From positions 9,504-73,503 of the forward strand of contig JAXMHA010000014.1 in assembly GCA_046347015.1 (NCBI GenBank): 64,000 nucleotides of DNA. The letters are read 5' to 3'. Position 1 is the first letter of the stretch. Every line of letters starts with the position of its first letter. This document shows, in pieces, positions 54,133-63,347 of the stretch. The translations under genes and the position numbers were made by a program. Below the pieces are notes generated by a model, which was not told the origin of the DNA, searched no databases, and saw only the letters and a program-made list of their open reading frames with translations. This DNA is from Dokdonella_A sp046347015 (GTDB taxonomy: Bacteria; Pseudomonadota; Gammaproteobacteria; Xanthomonadales; Rhodanobacteraceae).

Positions 54133-55229
54133 GCGCGGTACAACTCCTCGTAGCGGGAGACCATCGCGTCGACCGAACCTTGTTCCACGACCCAGGCGCG
54201 TCCCGCCTCGCCCATCCTGGCGGCTTGCACGGAATCCGACAGCATCGCCGTGAGTGCATTGGCCATGGCTTCCGGGTTCGCGGCCGGCACCAGCATGCCA
54301 TTGATGCCTTCGCGCACGATTTCCGGGTTGCCACCGACATCGGTCGCAACGATCGGCAGCGCCGCAGCGCACGCCTCCAGCAACGCCAGCGAGTACCCCT
54401 CGGTGAGGGACGGCAGCGCGAACACGTCGAAACCCTGCAGCCAACGGGCGACATCATCCCGGTCACCGAGGAACCGGACCCGTGCAGCCAAGCCACGTTC
54501 GGTCGCAGTGGCGACGAGTTCCGGCCGCAGCGCGCCGTCGCCGACATAGACGAGTGCGTCCCGGGAATCGCGGCCGGCGATGCGGGCGAATGCATCGAGC
54601 AACATCATCGGATCCTTCTTCGAATCCAGGCGGCCGACCGTGCCGATCACGCGGCTGTCGAAAGCCAGCCCGAGCTCCCGGCGCAGCGCGGTGCGCATCT
54701 CGTCGTTCGACGGCGGAAAGCCGTCAAGGTCGATCCCGTTGCGAACCGTGACCACCTTGTCCGCTGGCAGGCCACCGTTCTCGACGAACCGTCGTCGTGC
54801 CGCGTCGCAGACCGCGACGACCGCATCGGTGTGCCGCACCGTCCACCGGAACAGCCGCTCGCGCCGCGCGTTCCGTGTCGTCGCGCCCATGCCGTGGCGC
54901 GTGTTCACGATGCACGGGATCCCGAGCCCGATGGCCGCGAGCCGGGCGTAGTAGTGCGGCGGACCATTGTGGGAATGCAGGACCTCGGTCCGGTGGCGGC
55001 GCAGCGCACGGCGCATTCGCCACAGCGCTTTCGCGTCGAAGCCGTCCCGCTTGCCGCAGTCCACCACTTCGAACCCTTCGCGGCGCAGCAATTCCCCGTA
55101 AAGGCCTTCGTGGTACAGGCAGACGACGTTGCACTCGTGGCCGCGGCGGCGCTGTGCACGCACGAGTTCGACGACGACCCGTTCGAGTCCCCCCCGGTTC
55201 AATGTCTCGACGACGTGGGAGATCCTCAT
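54123..55229 (-). CDS. Glycosyltransferase family 4 protein
   Basis: A 368-residue GT-B enzyme resembling exosortase-linked TIGR03088-type transferases: MRISHVVETLNRGGLERVVV, LHSHNGPPHYYARLAA, NTRHGMG, GTVGRLDSKKDPMMLL, and LPSLTEGYSLALLEACAAA. Its stop overlaps the next gene by 10 bp, and its start overlaps the CapK-like gene by 4 bp. Confidence 0.92.
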   Translation of the reverse strand: MRISHVVETLNRGGLERVVVELVRAQRRRGHECNVVCLYHEGLYGELLRREGFEVVDCGKRDGFDAKALWRMRRALRRHRTEVLHSHNGPPHYYARLAAIGLGIPCIVNTRHGMGATTRNARRERLFRWTVRHTDAVVAVCDAARRRFVENGGLPADKVVTVRNGIDLDGFPPSNDEMRTALRRELGLAFDSRVIGTVGRLDSKKDPMMLLDAFARIAGRDSRDALVYVGDGALRPELVATATERGLAARVRFLGDRDDVARWLQGFDVFALPSLTEGYSLALLEACAAALPIVATDVGGNPEIVREGINGMLVPAANPEAMANALTAMLSDSVQAARMGEAGRAWVVEQGSVDAMVSRYEELYRACG

Positions 55230-56587
55230 GGGCGCTGCGGATCCGTGAGTTCGGAAATCGTGACGCGGCGCTTGCCGGTCGGTGTCAACGGGATCGCATC
55301 GACGAATTCGACGTCGACCTGCACCCCGGTACCCAGCACCTTGGCGGTCTCGTTGCGGATGTAGGCCAGCGCGGACTCATCGAAAGCGTCGCCGCGGACG
55401 ACCCGGACTGCCAGTGAATCGAGCCGTTTCTGGACCACCTGGTACGCACGCAAGCCCGCGACATCCTTCAGCATGTGCGGGAAGAACTCGCCGGGCACGA
55501 TGCGGCCATCCGGACTGCGGATCGCATCGAGCACGCGGCCTTCGACGCGGGACAGCAACGGCAACCCGCGGCCGCAACCGCAACTGCCGGGGCGGGCCAG
55601 CGCGAGATCGCCGTTGACGTAGCGGACGAAGGGCATCCCGTAGTTGAAGAGGTCGGTGATGGCCACCTGCGCCGGTCCCCCGGGATCACTGGAGTCGGGC
55701 AGGGTCTCGACGAACAGGTGGTCGGCATTGACATGCAACCCGTCGCGGCGTTCGCACTCCGACGCGATCAGCATGAACTCGCGGCAGCCGTAAGTGTTGA
55801 ACACCGGCGCGCCGAATGCCCGTTCGATCACGTCGCGCTGGAACGGCAGCAGGGCCTCCGCGGCACTGACCAGTGCCACCGGACGATGGATCCTTCGTCC
55901 CGATGCGTCGATCCAGCGCGCGACTTCGACCAGCGGCCCGGTGTAGGCAACGATGATCTCGGGACGGACGCGGTCGATCGTCGCGGCGAACTCCGCGAGG
56001 TTCGCCTCGGTCATCGCGAACACGTTGAGCATGTGCCTGCCGTAGGCGCGGTGATAGAGCTTTTCCTTCCACCGGGCCCGCGCCGACGGCTGGCCGACCG
56101 CACCGCCCCACAGGAACACCGAGCGCCGCCCGGGCGAGGCTCCCGCCCAACCGTAGCCGCGCCACATCACGGCGGACCGCCGTTCGTTGCTTTCGCGCGT
56201 GAACCCGAAGCGCAACGGCACGCCGGTCGATCCGCCGGTGGCCTTGTACAACAGCCGGTCACGCATCGATCCGGCCTTCAGTTCCTCGAAGTTCGCCCGG
56301 ATGTCGTCCTTGGTCAACGTCGGCACGCGCGCGAAATCTTCCTCCGTGCGGATGTCCCCGGGCTCGATGCCAGCCGCGGCCCAGCGCTTGCGGTAATACG
56401 GGACATCCCGCCAGCAGTGCTCGAGCAGCGCCTTGAGCCGTCGCCAGCGGAGTTCGGCGATCTCCCCGGGAGTGCGCCACTGGTCGCGCTCATAGTCGCG
56501 CAGGTACGACAGCGTGCGCCGCCCGCGCAGCGCCTCCCAGGCCGGAAACAGGGCACCGCGAAACACCTTCCCGTAGAAATCACTCAC
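55226..56587 (-). CDS. CapK/phenylacetate-CoA-ligase-like adenylate-forming protein
   Basis: A 453-residue protein of the AMP-forming superfamily. The P-loop-like YKATGGSTGVPLRFG, and GCREFMLIASECERRDGLHV, are typical of CapK/PaaK-like proteins found in capsule and EPS loci. The actual acid substrate is unknown; one idea is activation of an acyl group that decorates the polymer. The start is GTG at 56587, overlapping the stop of the upstream ligase by 4 bp. Confidence 0.85.
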   Translation of the reverse strand: MSDFYGKVFRGALFPAWEALRGRRTLSYLRDYERDQWRTPGEIAELRWRRLKALLEHCWRDVPYYRKRWAAAGIEPGDIRTEEDFARVPTLTKDDIRANFEELKAGSMRDRLLYKATGGSTGVPLRFGFTRESNERRSAVMWRGYGWAGASPGRRSVFLWGGAVGQPSARARWKEKLYHRAYGRHMLNVFAMTEANLAEFAATIDRVRPEIIVAYTGPLVEVARWIDASGRRIHRPVALVSAAEALLPFQRDVIERAFGAPVFNTYGCREFMLIASECERRDGLHVNADHLFVETLPDSSDPGGPAQVAITDLFNYGMPFVRYVNGDLALARPGSCGCGRGLPLLSRVEGRVLDAIRSPDGRIVPGEFFPHMLKDVAGLRAYQVVQKRLDSLAVRVVRGDAFDESALAYIRNETAKVLGTGVQVDVEFVDAIPLTPTGKRRVTISELTDPQRP

Positions 56588-57852
56588 AGCAGGACCTTCG
56601 TGATCAACCACAGGCCGACAATGCTGCCGACGACGATCGCCATCCAGCGCAACGGCATGTCCATCGGGTTGGGCCGAGGCAGGCTCGGGAACTCGTCCCG
56701 CGCGCCGGTATAGCAGCCGACCACGAGGCCGGCGAGGAGGTACAACACGACAAGATAGCTTCGGGACAGGAAGAATGCAGCGGCGAAGAAAGCGACCAGC
56801 GACAGCAGCAGGGTGAGGGCCTTCGCTTGCCAGCGGGCCCAGGACGCAGCGGCTTCCGGCCCTTCCAAGGCCGGCTTGTGTTGAACCATCGTGATCATCA
56901 TCCAGAATGTGTATCCCACGAACATGAGCCAAAGCGTGTAGCCGACGATCCCGGTTTCAGCGAGGACCAGCACGAACGAGTTGTGTGCCGTGAGTGGGTT
57001 GTGCTCGCTGAAGTTCCCGGCACCGACACCGAAAAGCGGATATTCGCGGAACATCAGCAAGCCGCCGTACCAGGCATCGAGACGTCCGACCGCCGAGGCA
57101 TCCTCGGAAGTGATTTCGCCCAAGCGGGACTTCAGCAACGTGATGCCGAACACACCGGCGGAGCCGAACACGGCCGCCAGGAACAAGCCCCGGCGGCGCC
57201 AGACGTACACCGTCGCCATCGCGGCGACGGCGAGAAGGGCGCCCCGGGACCTCGTGAGGAAGATCGCCCACACGATCAGCGCCGCCACCGCGAACCAGAA
57301 CACGCGGCGCAAGCCGAGCCAACCTCCGCGCCCCGATGCATACACCACCATCGGCAGCACCGTCGCGAACAACAATCCGAGATCGTTCGGATCGCTGAAG
57401 ATTCCGACGTACTGGATGCGGTCGCCTTCGACCATCGGCACTCCGCTCCAGCCGGTGCCGGTAAAGCTCATCAGCACCCCGTGCAACGCGAGTACGCCCG
57501 TGCAAACCGCGAACGCCCACATCGTGCGCCGCACGGCAGGCTCGGTCACTGCGGCATTGGCAAGGAAGAGGAACGCGAGAACCGTCGGCCCGAACCAGGA
57601 CAGCGCGTCGACAGCGCCGCCGAGCCAGCGTGCCGGCGGAACGATTTCGGATACCAGCACGGTCAACAGGAATCCGGCGAGCAGCGGATATTGCGGTGCA
57701 TCGAACCGCTTGCGCGGGGAGATCAACCAGGCAAGGCCGGCCAGGCCGAGGGAAACCTGCAGCCAGGGCACCTCGAGGGGCGACGCGAGGATCGGGTAAT
57801 CCTGCGGCCGCACCAGGACCAGCGCAAGGTAGAGCAGGATGAAGAACAACAC
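56584..57852 (-). CDS. O-antigen ligase / Wzy-type polymerase
   Basis: A roughly 422-residue membrane protein with about ten hydrophobic helices and the Wzy/WaaL domain: VGIFSDPNDLGLLFATVLP, FLTRSRGALLAVAAM, and FREYPLFGVGAGNFSEHNPL before the large periplasmic loop. It may polymerise the repeat unit, as a Wzy, or ligate it. The start is uncertain: GTG at 57852 is used; the frame is open further upstream inside the deacetylase gene. Confidence 0.85.
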   Translation of the reverse strand: MLFFILLYLALVLVRPQDYPILASPLEVPWLQVSLGLAGLAWLISPRKRFDAPQYPLLAGFLLTVLVSEIVPPARWLGGAVDALSWFGPTVLAFLFLANAAVTEPAVRRTMWAFAVCTGVLALHGVLMSFTGTGWSGVPMVEGDRIQYVGIFSDPNDLGLLFATVLPMVVYASGRGGWLGLRRVFWFAVAALIVWAIFLTRSRGALLAVAAMATVYVWRRRGLFLAAVFGSAGVFGITLLKSRLGEITSEDASAVGRLDAWYGGLLMFREYPLFGVGAGNFSEHNPLTAHNSFVLVLAETGIVGYTLWLMFVGYTFWMMITMVQHKPALEGPEAAASWARWQAKALTLLLSLVAFFAAAFFLSRSYLVVLYLLAGLVVGCYTGARDEFPSLPRPNPMDMPLRWMAIVVGSIVGLWLITKVLL

Positions 57853-57865
57853 GGCCGGCGCGAGC

Positions 57866-58945
57866 TCAATTCGCCCAGTCCGGCGACGAGTAGCTGAACC
57901 ATTCCGGCACGGCAAGACTCGCCGCGAACCACGGCTGGTCGACGGCCCGTTCGACCGCGATGCGCCGCAGCCGGTACGGGTTGCCGGGTGGCCAGCGGTT
58001 GGTGCCATGGATGTACGTGCAGGCGAGCCGGTAACCGGCATCGCGCGCCGCGTCGATGACGGCCGGGCTGTATGCGCTCGCCCCGCCAACGGGATAGGCC
58101 AGGCTTGTCGGCGGCGTACCGAGCCCGGCGGCAAGCATGTCGCGGGACCGAACGAGCTCGTCACGCATCTGGGCGAGCGGCAACTTCGCCAGCATGTGGT
58201 GATTGACCCCGTGCGAGGCGATTTCCATGCCCGCATCACGCATTTCCCGCAACTGTGCCCATGACATCGGCCGGCACAACGGCACCGGGGAATTGCGCGG
58301 CATGTTCCAGTCACGCGCCAGCCGCGCGATGATCGCTTCCTGCGTGATGGCGTCCAGGTCCTTCAGCCGCTGCAGGACGTTGGCTGCGAGCGCGCGCCGC
58401 GATCCGTGCTCATGGGGTACGGCCGCCGAATATCCGATCTCGGGCAATTCGACGCGGGTCACCGGCGCCGTCAGCAGCATGTGCACGAGCCAATCGTAGG
58501 TGAATGGCAACCCGCTCTCGATGAAGCCCGAGCAGACGAAGAACGTGGCCGGGATGCCGAGCTCGCGCAGGATCGGGAACGCGATGCGGTAGTTGTCGTC
58601 GTAGCCGTCGTCGAATGTCACGACCACTGCGCGACGCGGAAGCCCGCGCCCCTTGTCGATCAACTCCGGCAAATCACCGAGCCTGAGGGGCTGATAGTGG
58701 TTACGCAGGAACCGCATCTGGTCTGCGAAGGCCCGGCTGCCGGCACTGACCAAGTCAAGGTCGAACGGAAAGTCCTCGTCCCGGCCTTCGACATCGAGCA
58801 CGCGATGGTAGGCCAGGATCCTGAGCTGCTCCCCACGCCAGTCGCGGACCCTGCCAAGCAGCGGCAGCAGCGACGCACGATGGCACCAATGTGCAAACCG
58901 CACACGGGCACCCCTCGACTCCGCCGGGTGGTCCGATTCGTTCAC
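57866..58945 (-). CDS. Polysaccharide deacetylase family protein
   Basis: A 359-residue NodB-like protein with VVTFDDGYDDNYRIAFPI, EIASHGVNHHMLAKL (HxxxH) and LAYPVGGASAYSP. An inserted segment (about residues 140-230) is typical of the longer deacetylases of EPS loci. The start is GTG at 58945, with AGGGGGATC just upstream. It is the first gene of the minus block. Confidence 0.9.
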   Translation of the reverse strand: MNESDHPAESRGARVRFAHWCHRASLLPLLGRVRDWRGEQLRILAYHRVLDVEGRDEDFPFDLDLVSAGSRAFADQMRFLRNHYQPLRLGDLPELIDKGRGLPRRAVVVTFDDGYDDNYRIAFPILRELGIPATFFVCSGFIESGLPFTYDWLVHMLLTAPVTRVELPEIGYSAAVPHEHGSRRALAANVLQRLKDLDAITQEAIIARLARDWNMPRNSPVPLCRPMSWAQLREMRDAGMEIASHGVNHHMLAKLPLAQMRDELVRSRDMLAAGLGTPPTSLAYPVGGASAYSPAVIDAARDAGYRLACTYIHGTNRWPPGNPYRLRRIAVERAVDQPWFAASLAVPEWFSYSSPDWAN

Positions 58946-59090
58946 GATCCCCCTGACACCTGTCCGAACTTTCGAGCCCCGCATCCGCTCTCGCCAGCCC
59001 CTCGGAACGGATCGAACCTGGAATCCGTCGCTGCGCCACCGACGCGGCCCTAGCTGGCGCCGCGCGCCCTGCTCGTTCGTGCGCGGGAAG

Positions 59091-59130
59091 GAAAGAATGA
59101 TCTTTCGGTGCGCCCTCGCAGCACAATATA
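59091..59130 (-). promoter_or_regulatory. Leader of the minus EPS block with a palindrome
   Basis: In the divergent gap between the deacetylase and the J-domain gene, a minus-strand TATATT (59130-59125) could be a -10 box; no good -35 is seen. Downstream, in what would be the leader, lies the inverted repeat GAAAGA-ATGA-TCTTTC (59091-59106). The start GTG is about 150 bp away. Confidence 0.3.
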
Positions 59131-59209
59131 CCGTGTCGGCACACGGCAATGACCGCGCCACCTTCCCTGTCCCGACAGACCCCATCTGGCCCATGACTTG
59201 CATCCTGTT

Positions 59210-59218
59210 GCTAGAATC
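59210..59218 (+). promoter_or_regulatory. Extended -10 element before the J-domain gene
   Basis: TGC-TAGAAT at 59210-59218, 25 bp before the ATG, matches the element in front of the sugar dehydrogenase gene at 35008. Confidence 0.4.
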
Positions 59219-59235
59219 CGTGCCCGGGGAGCGCC

Positions 59236-59688
59236 ATGGCTGACGACACCGACTTCGTCGAGCTTTACCACGAACTCGGCATCGACGCCGACTGCAGCGT
59301 GACCGACTTCAAGAATGCGTTCCGCCGGCGCCTGCGCGACCTGCACCCGGATCGTGCCCCGAATGCACATCCGGATGACGTCGAGGAGCTGCAGCGCCTC
59401 AACCGCCTGTACCACTCGGCCATGTCGTTCCGGCGGCGCCATGGGCGGATGCCGGGTGCGCCCATCGCGAAGGCCACCCGGTCCGCCAGCCGGCAGGTCG
59501 GTCGCGTTCCTCACCTGCACGCCGCCGGCACGGGCAGCGCCGGGTGGTGGGTGTTCCTGCTCCTGCTCCTGATTGCGATCACGTGGTATGCGGCCAGCCG
59601 CGATCCGGGTGATCGTCACCGGCCGGACAATCCGGACACCATCGGCAGCCTCGAAGCCGGGCACGCGACGGGTCGCCTCGCCACCTGA
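59236..59688 (+). CDS. Membrane-anchored J-domain protein
   Basis: A 150-residue protein with an N-terminal J domain holding the HPD motif (His37-Pro38-Asp39 in RDLHPDRAP) that stimulates DnaK ATPase. A C-terminal transmembrane segment (about residues 103-121, WWVFLLLLLIAITWY) would tether it to the inner membrane with the J domain in the cytosol. It lacks the Gly/Phe and zinc-finger regions of DnaJ. It stands alone between the EPS blocks and may recruit DnaK to EPS membrane machinery (inference). Confidence 0.8.
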   Translation: MADDTDFVELYHELGIDADCSVTDFKNAFRRRLRDLHPDRAPNAHPDDVEELQRLNRLYHSAMSFRRRHGRMPGAPIAKATRSASRQVGRVPHLHAAGTGSAGWWVFLLLLLIAITWYAASRDPGDRHRPDNPDTIGSLEAGHATGRLAT

Positions 59689-60088
59689 TCGATACACCGC
59701 TCGGCCGTTGCCTCGAGTGACTGGCCGGACGATGCCGCTCGCCGCCGACTACACATGCAATGCAGTCGGTGCGCGAAATGACCGCGTGCGATCCGTGATC
59801 GACTTCACAGGCGCAAGTCCACGCCCGTTCCGGCAAACGGAATATTGACACGCGTCCTGCTGCTGCACGGCATCATGCGCGCCATTGTCGGGCATCCGGG
59901 ACGTCTCGCACCCGCCCGGCGAAACCCTGAAACCCGTCACTGATTGCACCGGGCCTCGTCACTAGCGTGGCCACGACAACGTGTGACGTTCCAAAGTCTC
60001 CGGCCAAGTCGGACCAGAGCGTGCAACGCGAGGCATGCCGGTGGATTGCCGCGTCCATGCCTTGCACGAGATGCAGGACCCCTGATCC
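59689..60088 (+). other. Gap without a recognisable gene
   Basis: About 400 bp between the J-domain and the HzsA-like genes. No convincing ORF or RNA was found. TTGACA occurs at 59847-59852 without a matching -10. A small palindrome AACGT-GTG-ACGTT lies at 59978-59990, about 100 bp before the next ATG, and could be an operator. Confidence 0.4.
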
Positions 60089-62350
60089 ATGCTTTCGTAC
60101 CGTTCCCTTCGTGACCTGATGCTCGCCCCGCGATCGATGCTCGTCGTCGGCTGCACGCTTGCAGCCGCCATGCTGGCCGGCCCGGTCCCAGCGTTCGCGG
60201 CCACTGAAACCCTGCAAAATCCGATCCTGTTCGTCACCCAGTTCCCGATTCCGGGGGGCTTCCGGACGATCAGCTCGGTATTCGCGAACCACGAAGGCGA
60301 CATGATGCGCGTCGGCAGGGGTGGTGATCTCTACATCCGTTACCCCGACGGGCAGTTGCGCAACCTGACCGAAGAGGCGGGTTACGGCTCGACCGGCACG
60401 AACGGCTTCCAGGACAACAACGCGATTGCCGTTCGTGATCCCGCCGTGTATTGGGATGGCACCAAGGCTGTCTTCAGCATGGTGATCGGGGCGCCCCGGC
60501 AGTACCAGTGGGAGGACTACTACTGGCAGCTTTACGAGGTCACCGGCCTCGGCGAAGGCCAGACGGCGGTGATCACCAAAGTCCCCAACCAGCCCCGCAA
60601 CTACAACAATGTCGAGCCTTCCTACGCATCGGATGGTTCGATCATTTTCATCAGCGACCAGCCGCGCAACGGCCCGTCCGCGCGGTACCTCTACCCGCAG
60701 ATGGACGAATACGAGTCGACGCCGACGCCAACCGGAGTCTGGCGGCTCGCCAGGAATTCCGGAACGGCGGTCCTGCTGCAGGATTCGCCGTCCGGATCGT
60801 CGCATCCGTTCGTCGACAGCTACGGCCGGATCATGTTCACGCGCTGGGACCACCTGCAGCGTGACCAGCAATGCGACACGCAGGACGGAAAGCAGACACA
60901 CGGTTGCTTCAACTACGCATCCGAGGATCCTGGCGCGGCCCGCAACACCAACTACGTCGATATTTTCCCGGAACCCAGAGTCTATCCGCCGGGGGCGCAG
61001 CCCGACGTCAACAGCCTCCAGATCAACCATTTCTTCCCGTGGTCGTTGAACCAGGACGGCACCGGCGAGGAAACCCTCAACCACATCGGGCGCCATGAGT
61101 TGTTCGGCTATTTCGAACGCAGCTTCCTTTACGACCCGGCGCTCGTGGACTTCTTCCAGACCGCCGAGCGCACCAACCAGAATTCGATCGCGAACTGGTT
61201 GCAGATCACCGAAGACCCGTCGGTACCGGGCCGCTACATCGGTATCGATGCGCCCGAGTTCTACACCGACGCCGCCGGACAAATCATCGCGATCATCGCG
61301 CCACCGGGCGTGCCGGCGAACACGCTGCAGGTGCAGTACGTGACCGACCGTTCGGGATCGCGCGCCTGGGATCCACCCGATGTGCCGCCGCCGAGCTTCT
61401 CGGGCCGCTATCGCAACCCGCAGGTCCTCGCCGACGGCACCATGATCGCGTCGTACACACCGGATGCCGACGGCGACGAGAACCTGGGTTCGACGGCACA
61501 CCCCGATCCCGCCTACGACTTCCGCATCTACCAGTTGACGACGGGCAGCGACGGCATGTTCCACGCGACCACGGCGCTGACGCCGGGAATCACGAAGACG
61601 ATCTCGTTCTTCAACCCGGATGTGCTGGTGTCGTACTCGGGGCCGCTGTGGGAGTTCTCGCCGGTCGAGGTGCGGGCGCGACCGGTGCCACCGACGACGC
61701 AGGCGTCGATGCAGTCGCCCGAGCAGCAGGCGTTCGCGCAGGCCGGCGTGGACCCGGACGAGTTCGAAGCCTTCATGCGCGGGCACGGCCTCGGCGTGTT
61801 CGTGTCGCGGAACGTCACCACGCGAGACGGCGCCGACGAACAGCAGCCATACAACCTCGCGGTGCCCGGTGGCGTGTCGACCGTTGCCCCGGGAACCCTT
61901 GGTCCGACGTACGACATCAGCTTCGTGCAGTTCCTGCAGGGCGATCGCATCCGCGGCGAGGGCGGGACGGCCGACCCATTGCCGGGGCGGCGAGTGCAGC
62001 CCGTGCCCTTGCACGATGACGGAGTCATGACCTTCATGCCGCCGCCCGCGCCGGGTACGCCGACCGGAGGCGTGCCGATCGCAAGCGATGGCTCGATCGC
62101 CGTGATCGTGCCCGCGCAGCGCGCAATGGTCTGGCAGAGCACCACCGCCGACGGCACGCCCGTCACCCGCGAACGCTACTGGATTTCGACGGCGCCGGGA
62201 GAAGTTCGCGCCTGCGACGGTTGCCATGGCGTCAACCAGCTGAACCAGGCGGGCCAGCCTCCGGCGCAAAACGTCCCGCAGGCACTGATCGCACTCCTGT
62301 CGTACTGGCGCGACCACCACGACGCGATCTTCGACGGCGCGTTCGACTGA
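60089..62350 (+). CDS. Secreted HzsA-like protein with C-terminal CxxCH haem motif
   Basis: A 753-residue exported protein (signal peptide to about residue 37, AFA-AT). Much of it looks like a beta-propeller (blades such as ILFVTQFPIPGG and YASDGSIIFISDQPRNG, and PFVDSYGRIMFTRWDHLQRD), resembling the middle domain of hydrazine synthase alpha. A CDGCH motif at residues 709-713 can bind c-type haem. This is not an anammox organism, so hydrazine synthesis is unlikely; the protein is probably an uncharacterised periplasmic redox or binding protein. Confidence 0.7.
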   Translation: MLSYRSLRDLMLAPRSMLVVGCTLAAAMLAGPVPAFAATETLQNPILFVTQFPIPGGFRTISSVFANHEGDMMRVGRGGDLYIRYPDGQLRNLTEEAGYGSTGTNGFQDNNAIAVRDPAVYWDGTKAVFSMVIGAPRQYQWEDYYWQLYEVTGLGEGQTAVITKVPNQPRNYNNVEPSYASDGSIIFISDQPRNGPSARYLYPQMDEYESTPTPTGVWRLARNSGTAVLLQDSPSGSSHPFVDSYGRIMFTRWDHLQRDQQCDTQDGKQTHGCFNYASEDPGAARNTNYVDIFPEPRVYPPGAQPDVNSLQINHFFPWSLNQDGTGEETLNHIGRHELFGYFERSFLYDPALVDFFQTAERTNQNSIANWLQITEDPSVPGRYIGIDAPEFYTDAAGQIIAIIAPPGVPANTLQVQYVTDRSGSRAWDPPDVPPPSFSGRYRNPQVLADGTMIASYTPDADGDENLGSTAHPDPAYDFRIYQLTTGSDGMFHATTALTPGITKTISFFNPDVLVSYSGPLWEFSPVEVRARPVPPTTQASMQSPEQQAFAQAGVDPDEFEAFMRGHGLGVFVSRNVTTRDGADEQQPYNLAVPGGVSTVAPGTLGPTYDISFVQFLQGDRIRGEGGTADPLPGRRVQPVPLHDDGVMTFMPPPAPGTPTGGVPIASDGSIAVIVPAQRAMVWQSTTADGTPVTRERYWISTAPGEVRACDGCHGVNQLNQAGQPPAQNVPQALIALLSYWRDHHDAIFDGAFD

Positions 62351-62359
62351 CGCGCCGAC

Positions 62360-62386
62360 GCTCCCGGCGCACGACGCGCCGGGAGC
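62360..62386 (+). terminator. Strong hairpin after the HzsA-like gene
   Basis: GCTCCCGGCGC (62360-62370) pairs perfectly with GCGCCGGGAGC (62376-62386) over an ACGAC loop, 9 bp after the stop. There is no T-run, so it may act as a weak terminator or as a 3' mRNA stabiliser. Confidence 0.5.
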
Positions 62387-62542
62387 TCATCGAGACCGGC
62401 GACGGATTTCGCGCGAGTCCTCGTTGCGCGCCACGCCGGCAGTTCCGGCACCTGAAGGTTGCGCGCCCCGCACGGACGTGGAACATTCCGGAACCATGCC
62501 GCCTCACAGGGCGGATGGACGCTTCCGGAACGCCGCCCTGCC

Positions 62543-63301
62543 GTGACTGATTTCCTGTTGTCACCGCTGATCTGGATCCTTGCGGGTGCCGCTTGCTGGG
62601 CACTCGCACGCCGCCGCTGGCGCTGGCCCGGCGCGGTGGTGTTCATCGGTGGAATCGCATTGGCGACGCCGGCTGGCTCGGACGCCCTGATCCGAACGGT
62701 CGAGTGGGATGGCGCGACGCCGGCGCCCTGCGAAGTCAATCCACCCGCGGTCATCGTCGCGTTGGCAGGAGGCACCGAGACGCGTCCGCACGGAGCGGAC
62801 GACCTCATGGCACTGAATGCGGCGAGCCTTCGCCGGGCGATCGCGGCCGGCGCCCTCTTCCATGCCCTGCACGCGTCGCGGCTGATCGTGGTGGGCGGCG
62901 GCCCGGGCCCGGTTCCCGAGAGCCGACTGGTGGCGGACTTCGTCGAGCGCCTGGGTGTCCCGGCATCCGACATCCAGCGCGAGGAGAGTTCCATCGACAC
63001 CTGGCAGAACGCGACACACCTGCTCGCCGTCGAGCCGACGGTACCCAAGAGGTTCTGGCTGGTCAGCTCGGCCCTGCACTTGCCGCGCGCGCTGGTCGCG
63101 TTCCGGGCGGCGGGTTTCGATCCCTGTCCATCGTCCAGCGGATCGCTGGTGTCCGGAGTCCATGGCCTTGCCGCCCTGGTTCCGGAAATCGGCGCACTTG
63201 GGCACAGCCGTGCTGCCATCCACGAGTGGGTTGGCGGCTGGCTCTACCGCTGGCGGGCAGCGCGGGCCGGGTCGCACCTGTCGCGCGGGCAGGAACCATG
63301 A
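62543..63301 (+). CDS. DUF218 (YdcF/ElyC/SanA-like) membrane protein
   Basis: A 252-residue protein with two N-terminal hydrophobic segments and a DUF218 domain: VIVALAGGTETRP, RLIVVGGGPGPVPESRL, and WLVSSALHLPRALVAFRAAG. This family includes ElyC, SanA and YdcF, linked to envelope lipid-carrier or polysaccharide metabolism. The start is GTG at 62543. It lies before the converging sugar transferase, where an EPS assembly role fits. Confidence 0.85.
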   Translation: MTDFLLSPLIWILAGAACWALARRRWRWPGAVVFIGGIALATPAGSDALIRTVEWDGATPAPCEVNPPAVIVALAGGTETRPHGADDLMALNAASLRRAIAAGALFHALHASRLIVVGGGPGPVPESRLVADFVERLGVPASDIQREESSIDTWQNATHLLAVEPTVPKRFWLVSSALHLPRALVAFRAAGFDPCPSSSGSLVSGVHGLAALVPEIGALGHSRAAIHEWVGGWLYRWRAARAGSHLSRGQEP

Positions 63302-63347
63302 CGACCAATGCGGACCACCATCCCCGACGAGGGACGGCGTCGATCCG

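Noticed and set aside
52298..54595. 765-residue frame covering the deacetylase and glycosyltransferase genes
   Set aside because: Only the last 216 codons encode the deacetylase; the upstream part is the antiphase reading of the glycosyltransferase genes, rich in Arg and Pro, and is not a fusion.
59847..59852. TTGACA as a promoter of the HzsA-like gene
   Set aside because: No -10-like hexamer at 16-19 bp spacing.
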